Assembly: GCA_036250195.1 (NCBI GenBank)
Contig: JAVHZZ010000003.1
Span: forward strand, 296,203,565-296,267,564
Source: Mixophyes australis
Taxonomy: Eukaryota; Chordata; Amphibia; Anura; Limnodynastidae
DNA length: 64,000 nucleotides
Reading direction: 5' to 3'
The translations under genes were made by a program, and so were the position numbers. Under the pieces are notes generated by a model, which was not told where the DNA came from, made no database searches, and was given only the letters and a program-made list of their open reading frames with translations. Within the stretch, counting starts at the first letter, position 1. Every line of letters begins with the position of its first letter. Shown here in pieces: positions 21,738 to 34,964 of the stretch.

Positions 21738-22917
21738 AAGTAGCCTAAATTAGTAAATCAAGACAGCTTCCTACCAAAACTCATTCTAACAAACTGACTC
21801 ATTAAAGTCATTCATTGTCCTGTAGAGGATAATGGCACAGTGTTGATACATGTGGCATGTATGAAGAGGGACATCCTCTTCGGTAAAGAATTCAACGGGA
21901 TAAAAGATCCTCTTGCAGAGAATATGTATAGCCGACAGTAACTTGCCCCTAGTGAAGCCACAATGCAATGAGTCATTGAAGGATAGGGCTTTCACTTTAA
22001 ATGTCATTTGATTTCAACCAGGCAACTTCCATATCCCAGATAATCAGACTATTCCTTCATTAAATCGGGACTTGCTGCAATCGTATTTAATATATTTTTG
22101 ACTTCTCACCATCACAATGGCTCCAACTCACACATTTGATTCAGCTATAAATCAGGCCTAGGACCAGACACTAAAATGTTTAAATTTTACAATCAAGGTT
22201 TCCCATCCCTTTCTCAAAAAGTGTCCAGGCCTCAAACATTAGACTGCCCTAACTTCAGTAAGAAACCTACCATATCAGAGCAAAACAGTGAGGAATTAAA
22301 TAATCTAAAACAGCCTAATAAAAAGTAAGGGTTTGTAAAGAGGGAAAAAACAGCACAGAGAAAAGCAAATTTTATAAATTGTTCTTAAACATTCAATAGA
22401 CAGCTGGCCAGACAGTTTCATTAGTATTAATACAGAGTTTATCTTACAGAAGTCCTGCTGATTGGAGAAGCATCCCTTATGGAATAATTTGCTCAACTAG
22501 GGAAGGATGATCTGTCCCGGATTTGCAGCTCTTATTGGGTTTATACCTGGATTTGGACTACGCTGCACCCTTATGGACAATTTCTGTTAAATTGGATATA
22601 TAGGTTTGTAAAGGATGCAGAAGCAGCTTTGAGTAATGGGATTTGCTGTTTGATTATTTAGTAAAGCCATTCTTTTATTACATAGTTTGTTATTTTTACC
22701 TCAGTTGATAGTTATAATTCATATATAGTGTTATTATTTATGTGCATATTAGTGATCACCCGACATACAGGGGTGACAGGCACAGCTCTCCTTTCTTGTG
22801 TTTCTCTTTTCCCTTTTCAAGTTCTTGTTGCTTGGGAATCCAGTTACCCTGTTCTGTGCCCCCACTGTGTGTGTAATGATTATTTCCCCTCATCAGAACT
22901 CCAGTTTAAAGCATGAA
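21738..22917. other. No gene seen
   Basis: No supported exon or repeat boundary was found. Confidence 0.45.
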
Positions 22918-23599
22918 CAGGGCCTGATTAAGGGTTCTGGCCGCCCTAGGTCAATACACCCGTAGTGCGCCCTCCCACCCCCCCAAAATCATTAAAGGAA
23001 AATTCAGGAGTATTTTCCAGCAAATAAATGTAGACAGATTCTCTTACCTGTTCTTTCTTGCAGTTTTGTCATTTAGCCATCCTCTGGAAAGTTGTGGTCC
23101 TGTTTTGGAAATGTACAAACCCTCAATGATTAGGCTCTTTAGAGAGCATCCTCATGAACGCCAAACAATGCAGAGATCATACGACCCCCACAAGCCGCCA
23201 ATTCATGACACCCCAGCCATTTCATCACATCAGCCAATTCATGACTCCCCCTTCAAAACACGCCCTGTGCCCCCCACCCCCTCTGTTTTGCATAAACACA
23301 ACCTGTGCTCCCCCCCAGTTCTGCATAAACACAACCTGTGCCCCCACCCCCCCTCCGTTCTGTATAAACAACTACTTACCTGTCTTCTCTTCCTCCTGGC
23401 AGTCAGCTCGTCTTACTGCAGCTCCAGACAGTCGGACCGTGATGATGACGACATCACACCCGACAGCCAGTGAGGGGAGGGAGGCACATTGTAGGAGGGG
23501 GAGATGAGCTCCGTGTGCAGGAGAATAGGAAAGTAAAGAGAAAAATCTTCCATGCTGCCAACGTTGCACCTCCCTCCCGTCCCAGTTCCCCAGGTCCTG
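22918..23599. mobile_element. hAT-like non-autonomous element
   Basis: It starts CAGGGCCTGATT and ends CCCCAGGTCCTG. The flanking octamers AGCATGAA (22910-22917) and AGCATGGA (23600-23607) match at 7 of 8 positions, as expected for an old hAT duplication. The interior has GACCGTGATGATGACGACAT near 23436, which resembles the palindromic core of the hAT MITE at 38421-38805. It encodes no transposase; its ORFs are proline-rich frames across C-rich repeats. Confidence 0.7.
23284..23376 (+). repeat. Short tandem array inside the hAT-like element
   Basis: About two and a half copies of a 34-39 bp unit with TGCATAAACACAACCTGTG followed by a C-rich run. This array gives the proline-rich ORFs seen in two frames. 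Confidence 0.75.
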
Positions 23600-23607
23600 A
23601 GCATGGA

Positions 23608-26553
23608 CCAAAACTGGTGTTCTGAGAGAGCCTTAGATACATATAATGCACTTTGTGCAGACAATATAACTGTACATATTGTTGCAATAGGAAACCTACC
23701 TCTGAAAACATCATTAAACTTCCAATTATTGTGATGCTAGAAGAAAACCTGATCCTGTTCAATTTACCATTTCTACTTTTAAAAAATATCAATATTTTGG
23801 AAGACTACTGTCACATGACAAGCTCATACTACATTTCAAAAGCGTTCTGTTGCAAAATAAAAAAAACAAAAAAAAACACTAACGTTTCTTAATAGCAAGT
23901 GCTATATGTTCAATGCTTAGTTAGAAGGTCTTCTAAACCAACTCTTACATAAAATATTTTGTTTTAGTTTGACTGTACAGTTTCTCAAATAAGCAGTTTC
24001 TAATTCCTATATACACCAACCTTATCTAATCAAATATTAGACCTGTAGCTATCTAAATGCATCACACACTCCACCCTTCTTAAAGTCTTATCGCACTGTG
24101 AGAATTTTGTTCAGGTGGGTGGAGGGCACTTTTGTTTAATAAAACAAAGAAAAGCACATGCCAAGCATGTAGCCATATAACTTTAGGCCTCATACCAACA
24201 AAAACGCTTGTGCGTTTAGAGCTACTGCTTTTCCAGGTTTAGAAGCGCTCATGCTTAATTTTATAACACATTTGATGCAAATTGAAAAGTACTAGGATTT
24301 TAAAATCGGATTGTAATTAACTATTAAAACACTATCACAGGGTCTTTTCAAATCTAAGACATTTAACTTGGAGAGCGTTTTCACAGAGTGCTTAGGAACC
24401 TTGTCCAAAATGCCGCCGTCAGCATTTTAATTACTGCTTCAGCAATAAAAGAGCTCATGCGACATCCACTCCTCACAATCAAAGAAATGAACAGTTTCAA
24501 TTTGGACCAATTAAAACATGAAATTGGAAAAAGCGCTCCTGTGATCCCACCATTAATGGAAAATTAACCCTATATGTCTCCTGCTCTATGAGATGCATTT
24601 TTTAAATGCTAGTACAAAAAAACGGTAGCTAAATACTTGTGTCAACTGCAAATGCGCTTGATATGCGTTTATACAAGCTTTTTAGCAAAGTAAAAAAGGT
24701 ACCCCAAAGCAAGTCACATGTTTATTTTAAATTCTAAATCTACACAACTTACATATAAAGTAATACATGCAGTACATTGACAGACTTCTATTAAAAGTTA
24801 TACAACAAGAATCCAATGAACCTGGTAAAAATAAAAGTTGTAGGATTGGGAAATGACAGTAGAACAGTAAAGGAGAAAACTGATCAAATGTATTTTAGAT
24901 GTAGCTCTTATTTCCAATTTGTTTTAGGCCCTGGGAAATTACTTTAATGCATCAATACACAAAGTACATTTACTGTATGAAAGGATGTAACAGGCAGTCC
25001 GTTTACTTAGAGGGTTGTGGTCAGAGACAGTGTTCAGGATGTAAATATTAACAGGAACACCAATAAATGACTTGACATTGATCTAAGATATCTTGGGTTA
25101 TGTACCAGGAGCTATGAAAGAAATTAACATTTGTAACTTTTAGGTTGGGTCAAATTTTTAACATGTAGAAACTAATAACAAATGTGTCCATGTTTTTAGA
25201 TAACATGCTGCCACTAGGGAGGGATAGGTTCAACCCGAAATAATTTGCACAGTTCGCCAAGCTATTGTAAAAGGTGTCATTTATTTTTATTCCTAAATCC
25301 CGTCATCTTTACAGACAACTAAAATAGCAACATAATCTGTGTCCTACCTCCAATATGAATTTACCACCAATACTGCCAGATCAGATGTATGAAATAAGAA
25401 GCTTTATAACGGAGTATCTTCCAATAAAGCCTCCCTAATTGGAGGTTCAGGGGAATATCCACTTACATGATCACAATTCATAGGAGGAGCACAGTGTCAG
25501 CACCACTAGTGCTGGTGACATAGGCCAGGCCATAGGTACGCAAGTACCCGTGACTGGACTGACCAAACGTGTGAAGTTATGCACCACCATTCTGGGCAGA
25601 ATGTAATTAGCTGCTCTGACTAGGTTGTAAAGAATAAAGCAATTTGCCATTGCCTGACATTACCAGGAGGAGGAGCAGATATCACAGTGGTAAGAGATAG
25701 TCACACTGAAGCAGTAATTGAAGGTGGCACCATATAAATGAGGAAGGAACCTCTTTAGTTACTAAAAGAGAAGAATTATTCTCCTATATTTGCCTTGTGG
25801 TCACTGTCTTGGGAGAGAAAGTCCTTTGTGTTGTTCAGTCACTATGATGGAGGTGATGAAGTGCTGGCCTTAATTTAAGAGCTATAACAGTCAGGGGGGG
25901 CGGGAGATTCAATTCAAAGTCCCTCACTCATCTATAATGTGCACTGAATCCTGGTTGAGCGTCTGGAATAGGGCTTGATTTCCCTGGTTTCTGCTCACAC
26001 CTCCAGGAGGCGCGTGAGGCACTTCACTCAGAAATTAATTTCCTCCCGAGAGATCAACTATTCAATACTTAGAGAGAGTAATGTCCACTTGTCCCAACTA
26101 TGTAAAAACACACTCTTCCAAACATGTCCATCGCTGTATATAGTTACATACAGTAAGTAGTCTTCTGTAGTGGGCTTTTTTTCCCCAAATATATTTGATT
26201 TGACTACTGTGAAAAGTTTTCCCAAATATGCCATTAATTAGCTGCGCATATTTAAATGATTAGTAGCGAAATAATGTGGTTATTTTTGGAATGATGCAAA
26301 AAAAAAACAAAAAAAAACAACTATTCTGTTCAGGGTTCAGAAAAATGTGTGTCGACAAAATATACCATTAATAACTTGCATTTGACCTTTTTGTCTAGCA
26401 TAGTATGTCATTAACATTTGATTATGTGGTTATAAAGCCTGCTGTTTACATGCAATGCCAAATTTCCCTTCAAATTTTTCTTAACCTAAAAACTGCAGCT
26501 TGACCAATCATCTTCTGTCTGGAGAAGATCATACATAAACTGTGCAGGATTGC

Positions 26554-26554
<1 letters not shown>
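23608..26554. other. No gene seen
   Basis: Long AT-rich stretch. I found no exon with convincing splice sites and no element with defined ends. Confidence 0.4.

Positions 26555-26586
<32 letters not shown>
26555..26586 (+). repeat. (AC)16 microsatellite
   Basis: A perfect dinucleotide run. It creates a valine/cysteine stretch in a minus-strand frame that is not a gene. Confidence 0.95.
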
Positions 26587-26587
<1 letters not shown>

Positions 26588-27088
26588 ACTTGTATATGGA
26601 GACAGTTTAGAGGGAACTAAACTGAAGAATATACAATATGTTTCAGAGGAGAATAATTTTATTGTGTCAACCTTCTGGTATTTTTCTGTGGAAGTCCATC
26701 CCCACATCCTTAAGCAGACAGACTAATTGAGTAAACCGCATGGTTAGTAGGAATGCTCTCTGGAGCTGTATTTTATACTTACATTGCCTATTTATATTTT
26801 TACAAAATTAAATGGCACAATTTTCATTTTTAAACACTGAAAAGAAAGCACCACCTATTTTGGAAGAGATAGTTATTGTAGCCATCACTCAGCAGAGGCT
26901 TATATTGTAGAACGTTTGTGAAAGCAGCATAAAATAAACCTCATTCATCACTTTCACATATATCAATAGATAACAAAACAACTTCAAAATGCTGTGTGCA
27001 AGTGCAGTTCCACTTTGATTTCTCCAGATCTCTTCAGTGTGATCAAAACCCAGATGTAGCTGGTTTATCCTGCCTTGCTCCTTTCCAC

Positions 27089-27120
<32 letters not shown>

Positions 27121-28272
27121 GGGGGGAAAGAATGGCCTGAGAAGCCCATTGCCAGATCATACGTCCGGAGCTCAATGCTGGCGGTAATTCCACATCTTGT
27201 ACAGCACAATATAAATGCACATACCCAACGTTAGAACTCGGTACTGCTGTCAGATTTTAAATTTACCTCTTCATGGCCTTCTAGTTACAATACTCTTGCT
27301 TGTGTACAATTTTAATTGATGAATGTCCCTTTATAGAATCAGCGTAAACAACTGCACTGATAATTACAAAAACGTCAGGTACGACTACTATACCAATACA
27401 TAGATTTTTAGAGACACTGCTCCAGTCACAGAGGGTCTTTATCACGTGACCTCAGTACATGCAGTCTCTGCTATACCCAATGCTACCTTAATAATGTGCA
27501 TGTTAGCGGTCAAAACCAGTTTACAAATGCTTATGCCCAACTTATTGATACTTTGTCGTCACCGCCATCACATTCAATCAGAACAAATGGGTTAACTAAA
27601 AACAAGCAGAAACTCAATTGTGTGTGATCTAGGTTGTAGACAACCTTTACTAGATGCAAAAATACACACAATCTTAAAGAGGCTTAATTAAAACAATTAT
27701 ACTAGCAATTATATTATATAATTCATATAGTGTCAGCAAATCAAATTCTGTAGCGCTTTATAATATTGTCATGTATCATAGTGTGTGCTCTGACCAACAC
27801 GTTTTTACTTATTTTATATTGATAAGTCACTTAGACACAATAGGTGCAAGCACAGAGTAGATTAATATCTAAAGTTTTCAGACCATATTAAGTAAAATAT
27901 TTATTCAGGCTGTGGGATGCTATATGTGTACAATCCAATAACAAAATAGTTCTATAGAGAGAGAGGTACAACATTTGAATTGTTTAAACAATACATTTTG
28001 GCTGGAATTTACAACAACTGTTTTAATAGAGAAGCCAATGTTAATTAAGCTGCTTTTAAAAAGGCAGTAGTGCTAAAATTTAAGACCCCTTGAAAACTAT
28101 ATTATTAATGCTCTATTTGTACTTATTGTGCTCCAAGGTATCTGCTTAATGTATTCAAACTAAGCCGACTCTTTAGAGAGAAAACCAAGGCAACAAGGTT
28201 TTAGGCATTTTGCAATTTTTAACTTCCACATGACATCCTGTATGTGTGATTATACATATATACATACACATA

Positions 28273-28281
<9 letters not shown>
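26587..28281. other. No gene seen
   Basis: Includes the A24G14 compound run at 27089-27126. Otherwise AT-rich sequence without coding evidence. Confidence 0.4.
27089..27126 (+). repeat. Compound poly(A)-poly(G) tract
   Basis: A run of 24 A is followed directly by 14 G. Its length is probably unstable. Confidence 0.9.

Positions 28282-28334
<53 letters not shown>
28282..28334 (+). repeat. (AC)n microsatellite, about 26 units
   Basis: A perfect AC run preceded by a (TA)/(TACA) mixed region from about 28255 and followed by AT-rich sequence. Confidence 0.95.
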
Positions 28335-28340
<6 letters not shown>

Positions 28341-31202
28341 ATAAATATAGATAGAATATATAGATATTTATGTGGAGTTGGCAGCATTGACAAATAGGTG
28401 GGTGCAATTTTCTACAAAAAATTTGTGTTCCATATATCCATCTGTATAGAACCACGGATGGTACAGTCGCATTGCTTGCAGGTTACAGAGCTGACTGCAC
28501 TATCGGAAATGACTACAAGTTCCAATCAATGCCTCGTTGCTTTAACCATAGGCATGAAACAGTAATATTTCTAAGTTTCTTTCCCCCTGTAATCACTAGA
28601 TTTGTATACACAGTGATGGACAAAGTGATGTACAGTAAAGTCATAGTGGACTGCATATTGCAATTGAGTACACTACTTTTCTGTTTTTTAAAATGAGAGC
28701 ATATTTATGTATCGTGACTACCTGACTCCTGGGATTTGTACAGTCTTTTACTATTAAAACCAGAAATAAAAACAAAAACACACCAGTCTCCAAGCTATAA
28801 ATAGGAACTATAAAGGCAGATGCATATAAACGTTAGTCTTGTAAAACGCCACTGGTTTTCCTTAACGTATGAACATATGCTCACTCATCAGGAATAAGTG
28901 GTTATTTTAAAAGCTTAGTACATTGCTTATGAGCCATGCACACTGCTGTGCACAAGAAAAAAGATGTGCTCAACCATGCAATAAATGTTCAGAAAATACT
29001 AGATCAATATTTGTTTTTATAACATTAACTGCTTTAGTGCTGGATGTTGCCACCACTTGTTAATACATAGAAAAAGAAAAAAAAAAAAAAAAAAAAAAAA
29101 AAAAAGCCAAATGGACCCAGTTACATATGATATATCTTCATTTTAGTATCCAAGTAATAGGCAGTGGCTCAAAAATGTGAATGCAAATGTTTACAGTCCT
29201 TCAATGGCTATTTTGTTGTAGGTCAGGTAGCAAGTAACTTCTTATTACCAATATCTTTTCCCAAATGAACGGCAGCATCTTGGAGTGGTTTTGCAGAAAA
29301 CTACTTTTCAGGATACAACAGTTAAAATATAGCCGGATACAACACAGTATTGCGGTGGGGAAAAGAATCCCTTTAAACATTAACAAATAAATAGAACATA
29401 CATGGTTTTCGGTTTTTCTTCTAGTACAAAATAAAAGTGCTTAGTAGCATCATCACAAAAGCACGATGAATTCTCTACATAACAGAACAAAAGAAAGATC
29501 TGAGGTATTGCAAACATGCATCCATACGAAAAAGAGGAATCTAAAGACTGCATAATGATCCCTTTTCATTATCCACTTATATTTGAAGTGCCGTGTACTA
29601 GAAAATTAACCTAAATGTAGCCACAGCGTGTGTAACTGTAGTTCTTTACAGGATGGGGGGGGCACAGTTACTGCATTGCATTGACGTAACTTATCTGTGG
29701 TATATGTGCAGGGCCTGGATGAGCTTCAGCTCACCAATTTGTAGGAGGAAAATCCTCTTGTAGGCTGAAAAATTATTCATTCTCACTCAAAAGCTCTTGG
29801 ACACATTTATATGTCAGAAATAATTGAAACCATTCAGTGCAGTTTAAGGCTTGGAAAACGTTGAAGTAACACACTATCGTGCAATTTGGCATGAAGATTA
29901 GTTTCCAGCGCACTCTCTGTAGAACGTTAAATAGATACATCCAGTGTAAGTGGCAAGGTAGATTGTAAATTTCTCGTCCCTGCTGGGAACGTTTCTCCTA
30001 CCCAAAGTCACATTCGATTTCTTGCAAGACTTCAAATGGCCAGTATCACATTGCTGCAACTTTATGTATTGGTCTGGTTAGACCATTAAAAGGATAAATC
30101 CATCTTTTGTTGACTTTACATGTCTAACTTCCCTGGGTCATTTTTCTTATTAACAAACCTAACTAGATATATCTAACAGTTGCCAGATTTAAGTTGGAGT
30201 AAATATTCTTCTCCTCTTGCACATCTGTAGCCTGGAGTTTTAACAATGGCGAGTTGAAAACCGTAACACACAGCTGATGCGACAGCAAGAAACAGGCTGT
30301 ATACAGAGATGTGCAAGAGAAGAACCAGTTATCCATCTCTATTAGAGAGCAAATCTAATGAAATAATAAGGCAGCTTGGTAGGGATGCAAGTAATAAAAT
30401 GATTTACAATATATAATTATAAAATTAACCATATTCACACTGCACAACACAACAAAACAGTAATTCCCCTAGAGATAATTTTCACCCTCAATAACAGCTC
30501 TACATACAGACCTCAAGAGGGCATTAGGCATTGATTGAAATGTTGAAACTTATGTGAAATATATTTACATCATCTGTTGTCCGATTTGATTTACGGCGTG
30601 TGCCCATTAACCGTTAAGTGGTGCTGCAGCAAACTGTGGCAACAACTGATGCCCAGTAGGTGAGAAGACAAAAATAAATTAAAAAAACAAACAAACACAA
30701 AACAATACTGTAAATATTAAAACCAGCACAACAAAAAAACAACACTACAATACAACAGAATCTACAAAAGAACACTGATGGTTCACTGGTTTATAATCAT
30801 TTCAAAGGCCCTACAATAGTATTTTTTCCCAAGGTACTATAACTCAGCCTGACCCATTTTAATATTCCCATCAGGTTGCCTTGAAGATATTTTATTTTGC
30901 AGACAGTCTCTAGAACCTGATTGCCCATAATTACAGGGGAAAGCATGGTGGTACAATCTGACAGCAGGTTGTTATGTTGACATTTGTATCCAGACATTGG
31001 CTGATAATGGAAAGCACTTAAAATGAATGTATTGATGCAAGTGAAAACTACCATGCAGAAAGTTTGTAAACGGAGACCATGACACTCATAACATATTGTA
31101 AAATAACAGTTGGCACAATTATTGGTTTACAAAGACGACTCCATATAAAATAGCTCAAAGCAACAATGATCTAATAACAGCTCTTAATTAAAAGGGACAT
31201 TA
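28335..31202. other. No gene seen
   Basis: AT-rich sequence containing the A-rich run 29071-29105. No exon or bounded transposon is supported. Confidence 0.4.
29071..29105 (+). repeat. Poly(A) tract
   Basis: Thirty-five bases with a single G. No long direct repeat was found around it, so it is not called a retroposon tail. Confidence 0.8.
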
Positions 31203-31367
31203 TGGGGCATATTCAATTTAGCCGGCATATCGCGGCTAGTGTCAACGCATTACCGCAGGATTCCCTCCACACCCCATAGGGTCGGGAAGGGAAAGCCGTG
31301 ATGTTGCGCTACCATTTTGACACTTTAAATGCGCGGCTGCGATGTGCCGGCTTAATTGAATATGCCC
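31203..31367. mobile_element. MITE, GGGGCATATTCAATT ends, TTA duplication
   Basis: It starts TGGGGCATATTCAATTTAGC and ends GCTTAATTGAATATGCCC, with GCCGGCA near the left end mirrored by TGCCGGC near the right. TTA is present on both sides (31200-31202 and 31368-31370). A TWA duplication is the PIF/Harbinger habit, so that superfamily is the best guess. The ends are nearly those of 20500-20724, but the interior differs. Confidence 0.72.
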
Positions 31368-31912
31368 TTAAAATGTACAGGTCTATCCACAGGAATATAA
31401 AAAGGATAATATAAAGTGTATTATATCTATATATAAATACATATAAAGTATAATGTGGATCAGAATAAAGAGACCAAGATTAAATTCCGATACATATTAC
31501 GCTTTATAATATTTTCAAAAAGGTAGCAAACCACGCCGCTTGTTTCAAACTTAAAAATAAAAAATGTAATTTTGTTTTAAGGAGATAGCACTTAGGACAG
31601 TACTACAACAGCAGCAACTATTTAGTACATCTGTTGGATTAATATAGAGTCAGAGCAAGGTGTTGTGTCTTTATTATCCATTAAGAGATCTCTTATTAAT
31701 TACAAATATACAAAAAAAAAAAAAAGGTCTAATTCCTGGACAGCATTTAAAGTGTACTGGTCATGAATACAGTCTGAGTAAAAGCCTTATTGCAAAGTAT
31801 ATTGGCGAGAGAAAGGGATTAGGACATTCCAATTTGTCAGGCTTTATGAAGAGCACATAATTCATGGCCATTTGTTTTTCATAATTTGGGAACCCTGGGC
31901 CACACAATATTT
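31368..31912. other. No gene seen
   Basis: AT-rich, with a short A run near 31712. Confidence 0.45.
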
Positions 31913-32045
31913 CAGGCCTGGCACACCTGTGGTTCTCCGGGTGGTGAGACTAGAAGCCACAGCATGTTTTGCCAGTAGACAGCTGGCAAGGTATGCCGGG
32001 ACTTGTAGTTTCACCACACAGAGCGCCACAGGTGTGCCAGGCCTG
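31913..32045. mobile_element. Palindromic MITE, CAGGCCTGGCACACC ends
   Basis: The outer 20 bases (CAGGCCTGGCACACCTGTGG) are perfectly inverted at the right end. Pairing continues inward through GACTAGAAGCC against GGACTTGTAGTTTC, giving a hairpin over most of its 133 bp. The CAGG...CCTG ends suggest hAT. The flanking octamers CAATATTT and CACTAATG match poorly, so the target duplication is not confirmed. Fragments with the same CTACAAG...CCAGCATGCC motif lie at 11931-11992 and possibly near 6630. Confidence 0.75.
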
Positions 32046-33557
32046 CACTAATGAGATTACCCTTTCCCATGGAACAAAAGTAGTTGCTTTTGCAATAAAC
32101 ACCTAACTTGCAAGGTGCCGTGTTGCAACAAACCATAGTACAAAATTGCTTTGACAAGTAATCAACAGCGCAGAGAGTTTTATATGCCGAGAAGCTTATT
32201 ATAGAAGGCTGTCAAGGAGATACCAGTCCTCCACATTGCCAGTGCTAGCAAACAGATTAAGGAATCATAGCTACAGGTGAGCGATGATGTCAAAGGTAGT
32301 TGAATAAAGCCTGACACAGGCAATAGACAGTTGCATTATTATTGATGTCTGATCAGTATTTCACGGCTGCCTTAGTCCTGGGAAATCCAGTAACTAACTC
32401 TTAAATAAAAGCACTGCAGCATTAGCCACATATCCTGTCTTCACTTCTGAAATTGCTCTGGTACAGCCTTCATATCACTGCTCCTGCATATTGAATTATG
32501 ATTATCATGCACACAAAACTTGCTTACCACCATTGGCTATATATTGACTGGTGTGATATATTGATATATATTATTCCTGTATTTACTATGATGGAGGTTC
32601 TAAATGTAATCCGTCCAGGTTTCAAAGTTTAGTGCATTCTGGATTTGCTCATTTTGATTTATTTGCAAACTGTCTGGCTCCAAGGAAGAGGAAGTTCTAC
32701 GACACCCACAGTTTTCTATTGAAGAGCTGGCAGCACCAACGCTTAGAAAATGCCAGTGTCAGCGGTCTGCGCCCTGAGAACGAAGGCTTTGCTTTAACAG
32801 AACAACAACGTTTGTATTTTGGGGCTTTTTCTTTAAGGCAATATGAATGTGTACCATGTTCTCATAATACATTTTGTTTAGTTTTTCTTCACTTCCTCCT
32901 TTCCTTGTTATTTGCAATACTACACACAGAGCAATTTACATAAAATGACTTTGCACTTCCAGTCTTAAGGAAGATTGCGCCAATTCCTTCCTGACAACTT
33001 TCAGAGATGTAAAAAACACAAATAATTTTAGATCTGTTATTAACTGTGGGGATATAGGGCAGCTTCTACTGGGGCTTGCAGTAACTGCAATCCCTCATAT
33101 GAGTGTTTAAAGAAACAGTCTAGCTCATTTTGCTTAACCTATAACATGAGAAGCTTTCTTCTACCTAAATGTATTATTTTGGATCCCTTTTGTTGTACTG
33201 CATTTTACAATAAAACCTTGTAATCAATCGCGTATGTTGACAAATCGAGACTAACATACAAGATAACAACTTTGGCTGCTTCGGAAGAAAAGTCCTAACA
33301 AGGTTGAACGGATTTTGGAATTCCTGTATTTTCCTGCCTTATATATAGAATTATCAATGGGTCATTTAATGTGAGGGAACATTAAGGGTCTTTAGTAGAG
33401 TTGGACATAAGGATGAGTGACAGACAAATATATGCACCTAAGTATTGTATGCATTAGTACAAAAATATAGCAATATTTAGATTTGAACAAATGTTATACT
33501 TACCTACCCCGTTCCACCTCTTTAGGACCACAAGTCAATCAAAAATCAGCCAATTCT
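32046..33557. other. No gene seen
   Basis: An open frame at 32632-32943 has mixed composition but no recognised domain or convincing splice context. The rest is AT-rich. Confidence 0.35.
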
Positions 33558-33853
33558 AAAGCGCCACCAATTTCGCAAAGCTGTATAGAGAATTAGCATC
33601 AATCCCTGCCCCACTGGAGCTTACAGTCTATATTCCCTAACACAACAATAGATACTTACGTCAATTTAATAGCAGCCAACCTACTAGTATGTTTTTGAAG
33701 TGTGGGAGGAAATTGGAGCACCCGGAGGAAACCCACAAAAACACAGGGAGAACATACAAACTCCCCACAGATAAGGCTGCGGTCAGGAATCGAACTTATG
33801 ACCCCAGTGCTGTGAGGCAGAAGTGCTAACCACTAAGCCACTGTGCTATCCCA
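33558..33853 (-). mobile_element. SINE copy, inverted, tail shortened
   Basis: Read on the minus strand it matches the SINE at 21385 from the tRNA-like head (TTAGTGGTTAGCAC near 33830) through the central GGGTTTCCTCCGGGTGCTCC to a tail with GGTGGCGCTTT. The terminal ATG repeats are missing. Confidence 0.8.
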
Positions 33854-34892
33854 GGACTGTCACCTATACATTATTAGTGCAGCATGCAATTTACTAATGC
33901 AGCCTAATGAGACTTGGAAACATCTCCATATGAGATTAAAGGTGTATTTTATATGGGTACCATAAACCTAGTGTAAAGACATGTGCTGATGAGGACATCA
34001 GTAGCACTATCTAGCCTCTTCTGATTGATGGCACTTTAAATAGCCAGCTAGACTGGGGACGATGACATAATATAGCTGCAATATTAATAAAGTCAGTTTG
34101 TGGTCATTAGGATTTTTTTACTTGTCCCTTTCACTTGACTACTGCAGGAAAGAAGATTCTAATTGGATCAATAAGGCTGTAAACGACAAGTGTGAAGTTG
34201 TTTGTATCTCTTTACATCTTATATGGAAATGTGACTTACATTTATTAATCACTGCCAAGACACTAATCTTTTGTATATATGTCACTTCATTATTGTGTAA
34301 TATTATATATTGTGTACAAAAAGGGTAAAGAGACACACACATAACCAACACTGAAGCCACATCGCCTTACCACAGTTGGCTATAAGTACCCACATTTGTA
34401 TGCTTAACATACGCCAGACATAGAAATACTACTGTTTTTTGAATTGGCTGCAAGATAATTGAGACTCCAAATACACGTGCAAGACCCAAATTTTGTGACT
34501 AAATTATGTATAAGGAAAAAATGCGTCAGTCTCTAAAACACTGTATATAAAGCTCCTATGTAAGAGGTGTAACAGAAGACAAAAGAAATATAGTATACAA
34601 AAGACTAAGAGTCAGTTTTTGTTAAGCTAATGGAAGAGACTCAAGATCACGTTACGTTATTTAGAAACTGCAAGAGCAGTTTCTATACCAAAAAGCTGTA
34701 GCTGAGCATGTGATAACCGACATGATTATCACATCATGTTATTATTTGTCAAGTTACAGCAAAAGTACAGCAACACAACATATTGGTCATTTTTAGAAAA
34801 TGTTTAAGTTTCTCTTACCAAGAAAATTGAGTGACGACAAATTTTATTAATGGACACTTTCTTCCATCCTTTTTATGTGCTCCTTCTGGGAC
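33854..34892. other. No gene seen
   Basis: No supported exon or bounded repeat was found. Confidence 0.45.
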
Positions 34893-34964
34893 AGAAGCAG
34901 AGGAGCATGGGAAAATATATTTACTGTGCCAGTAAAATACATTTTCCCATGCTCCTCTACTTCT
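34893..34964. repeat. 72-nt strong hairpin
   Basis: AGAAGCAGAGGAGCATGGGA on the left pairs with the complementary TCCCATGCTCCTCTACTTCT on the right through an AT-rich upper stem and a very small loop. There are few mismatches. Weaker pairing seems to continue outward (TATGTGCTCC near 34874 and GGAGT...AGCACATA near 34968-35000). It is either the core of a MITE or a pre-miRNA-like fold. The sequence alone cannot separate these. Confidence 0.7.

Noticed and set aside
23066..23507. Proline-rich plus-strand ORFs of 117-135 codons
   Set aside because: Two overlapping frames are open over the same C-rich tandem array inside a hAT-like element, which points to composition and not coding.
28219..28455. 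Valine/cysteine-rich minus-strand ORF
   Set aside because: It is a translation of the (AC)n microsatellite; there is no independent coding evidence.
29071..29105. Poly(A) run as a retroposon tail
   Set aside because: No flanking direct repeat and no upstream polyadenylation signal in a suitable position were found.
32632..32943. Possible exon in the 103-codon plus-strand frame
   Set aside because: Composition is mixed, but there is no clear donor, no recognised motif and it shades into an AT-rich tail.
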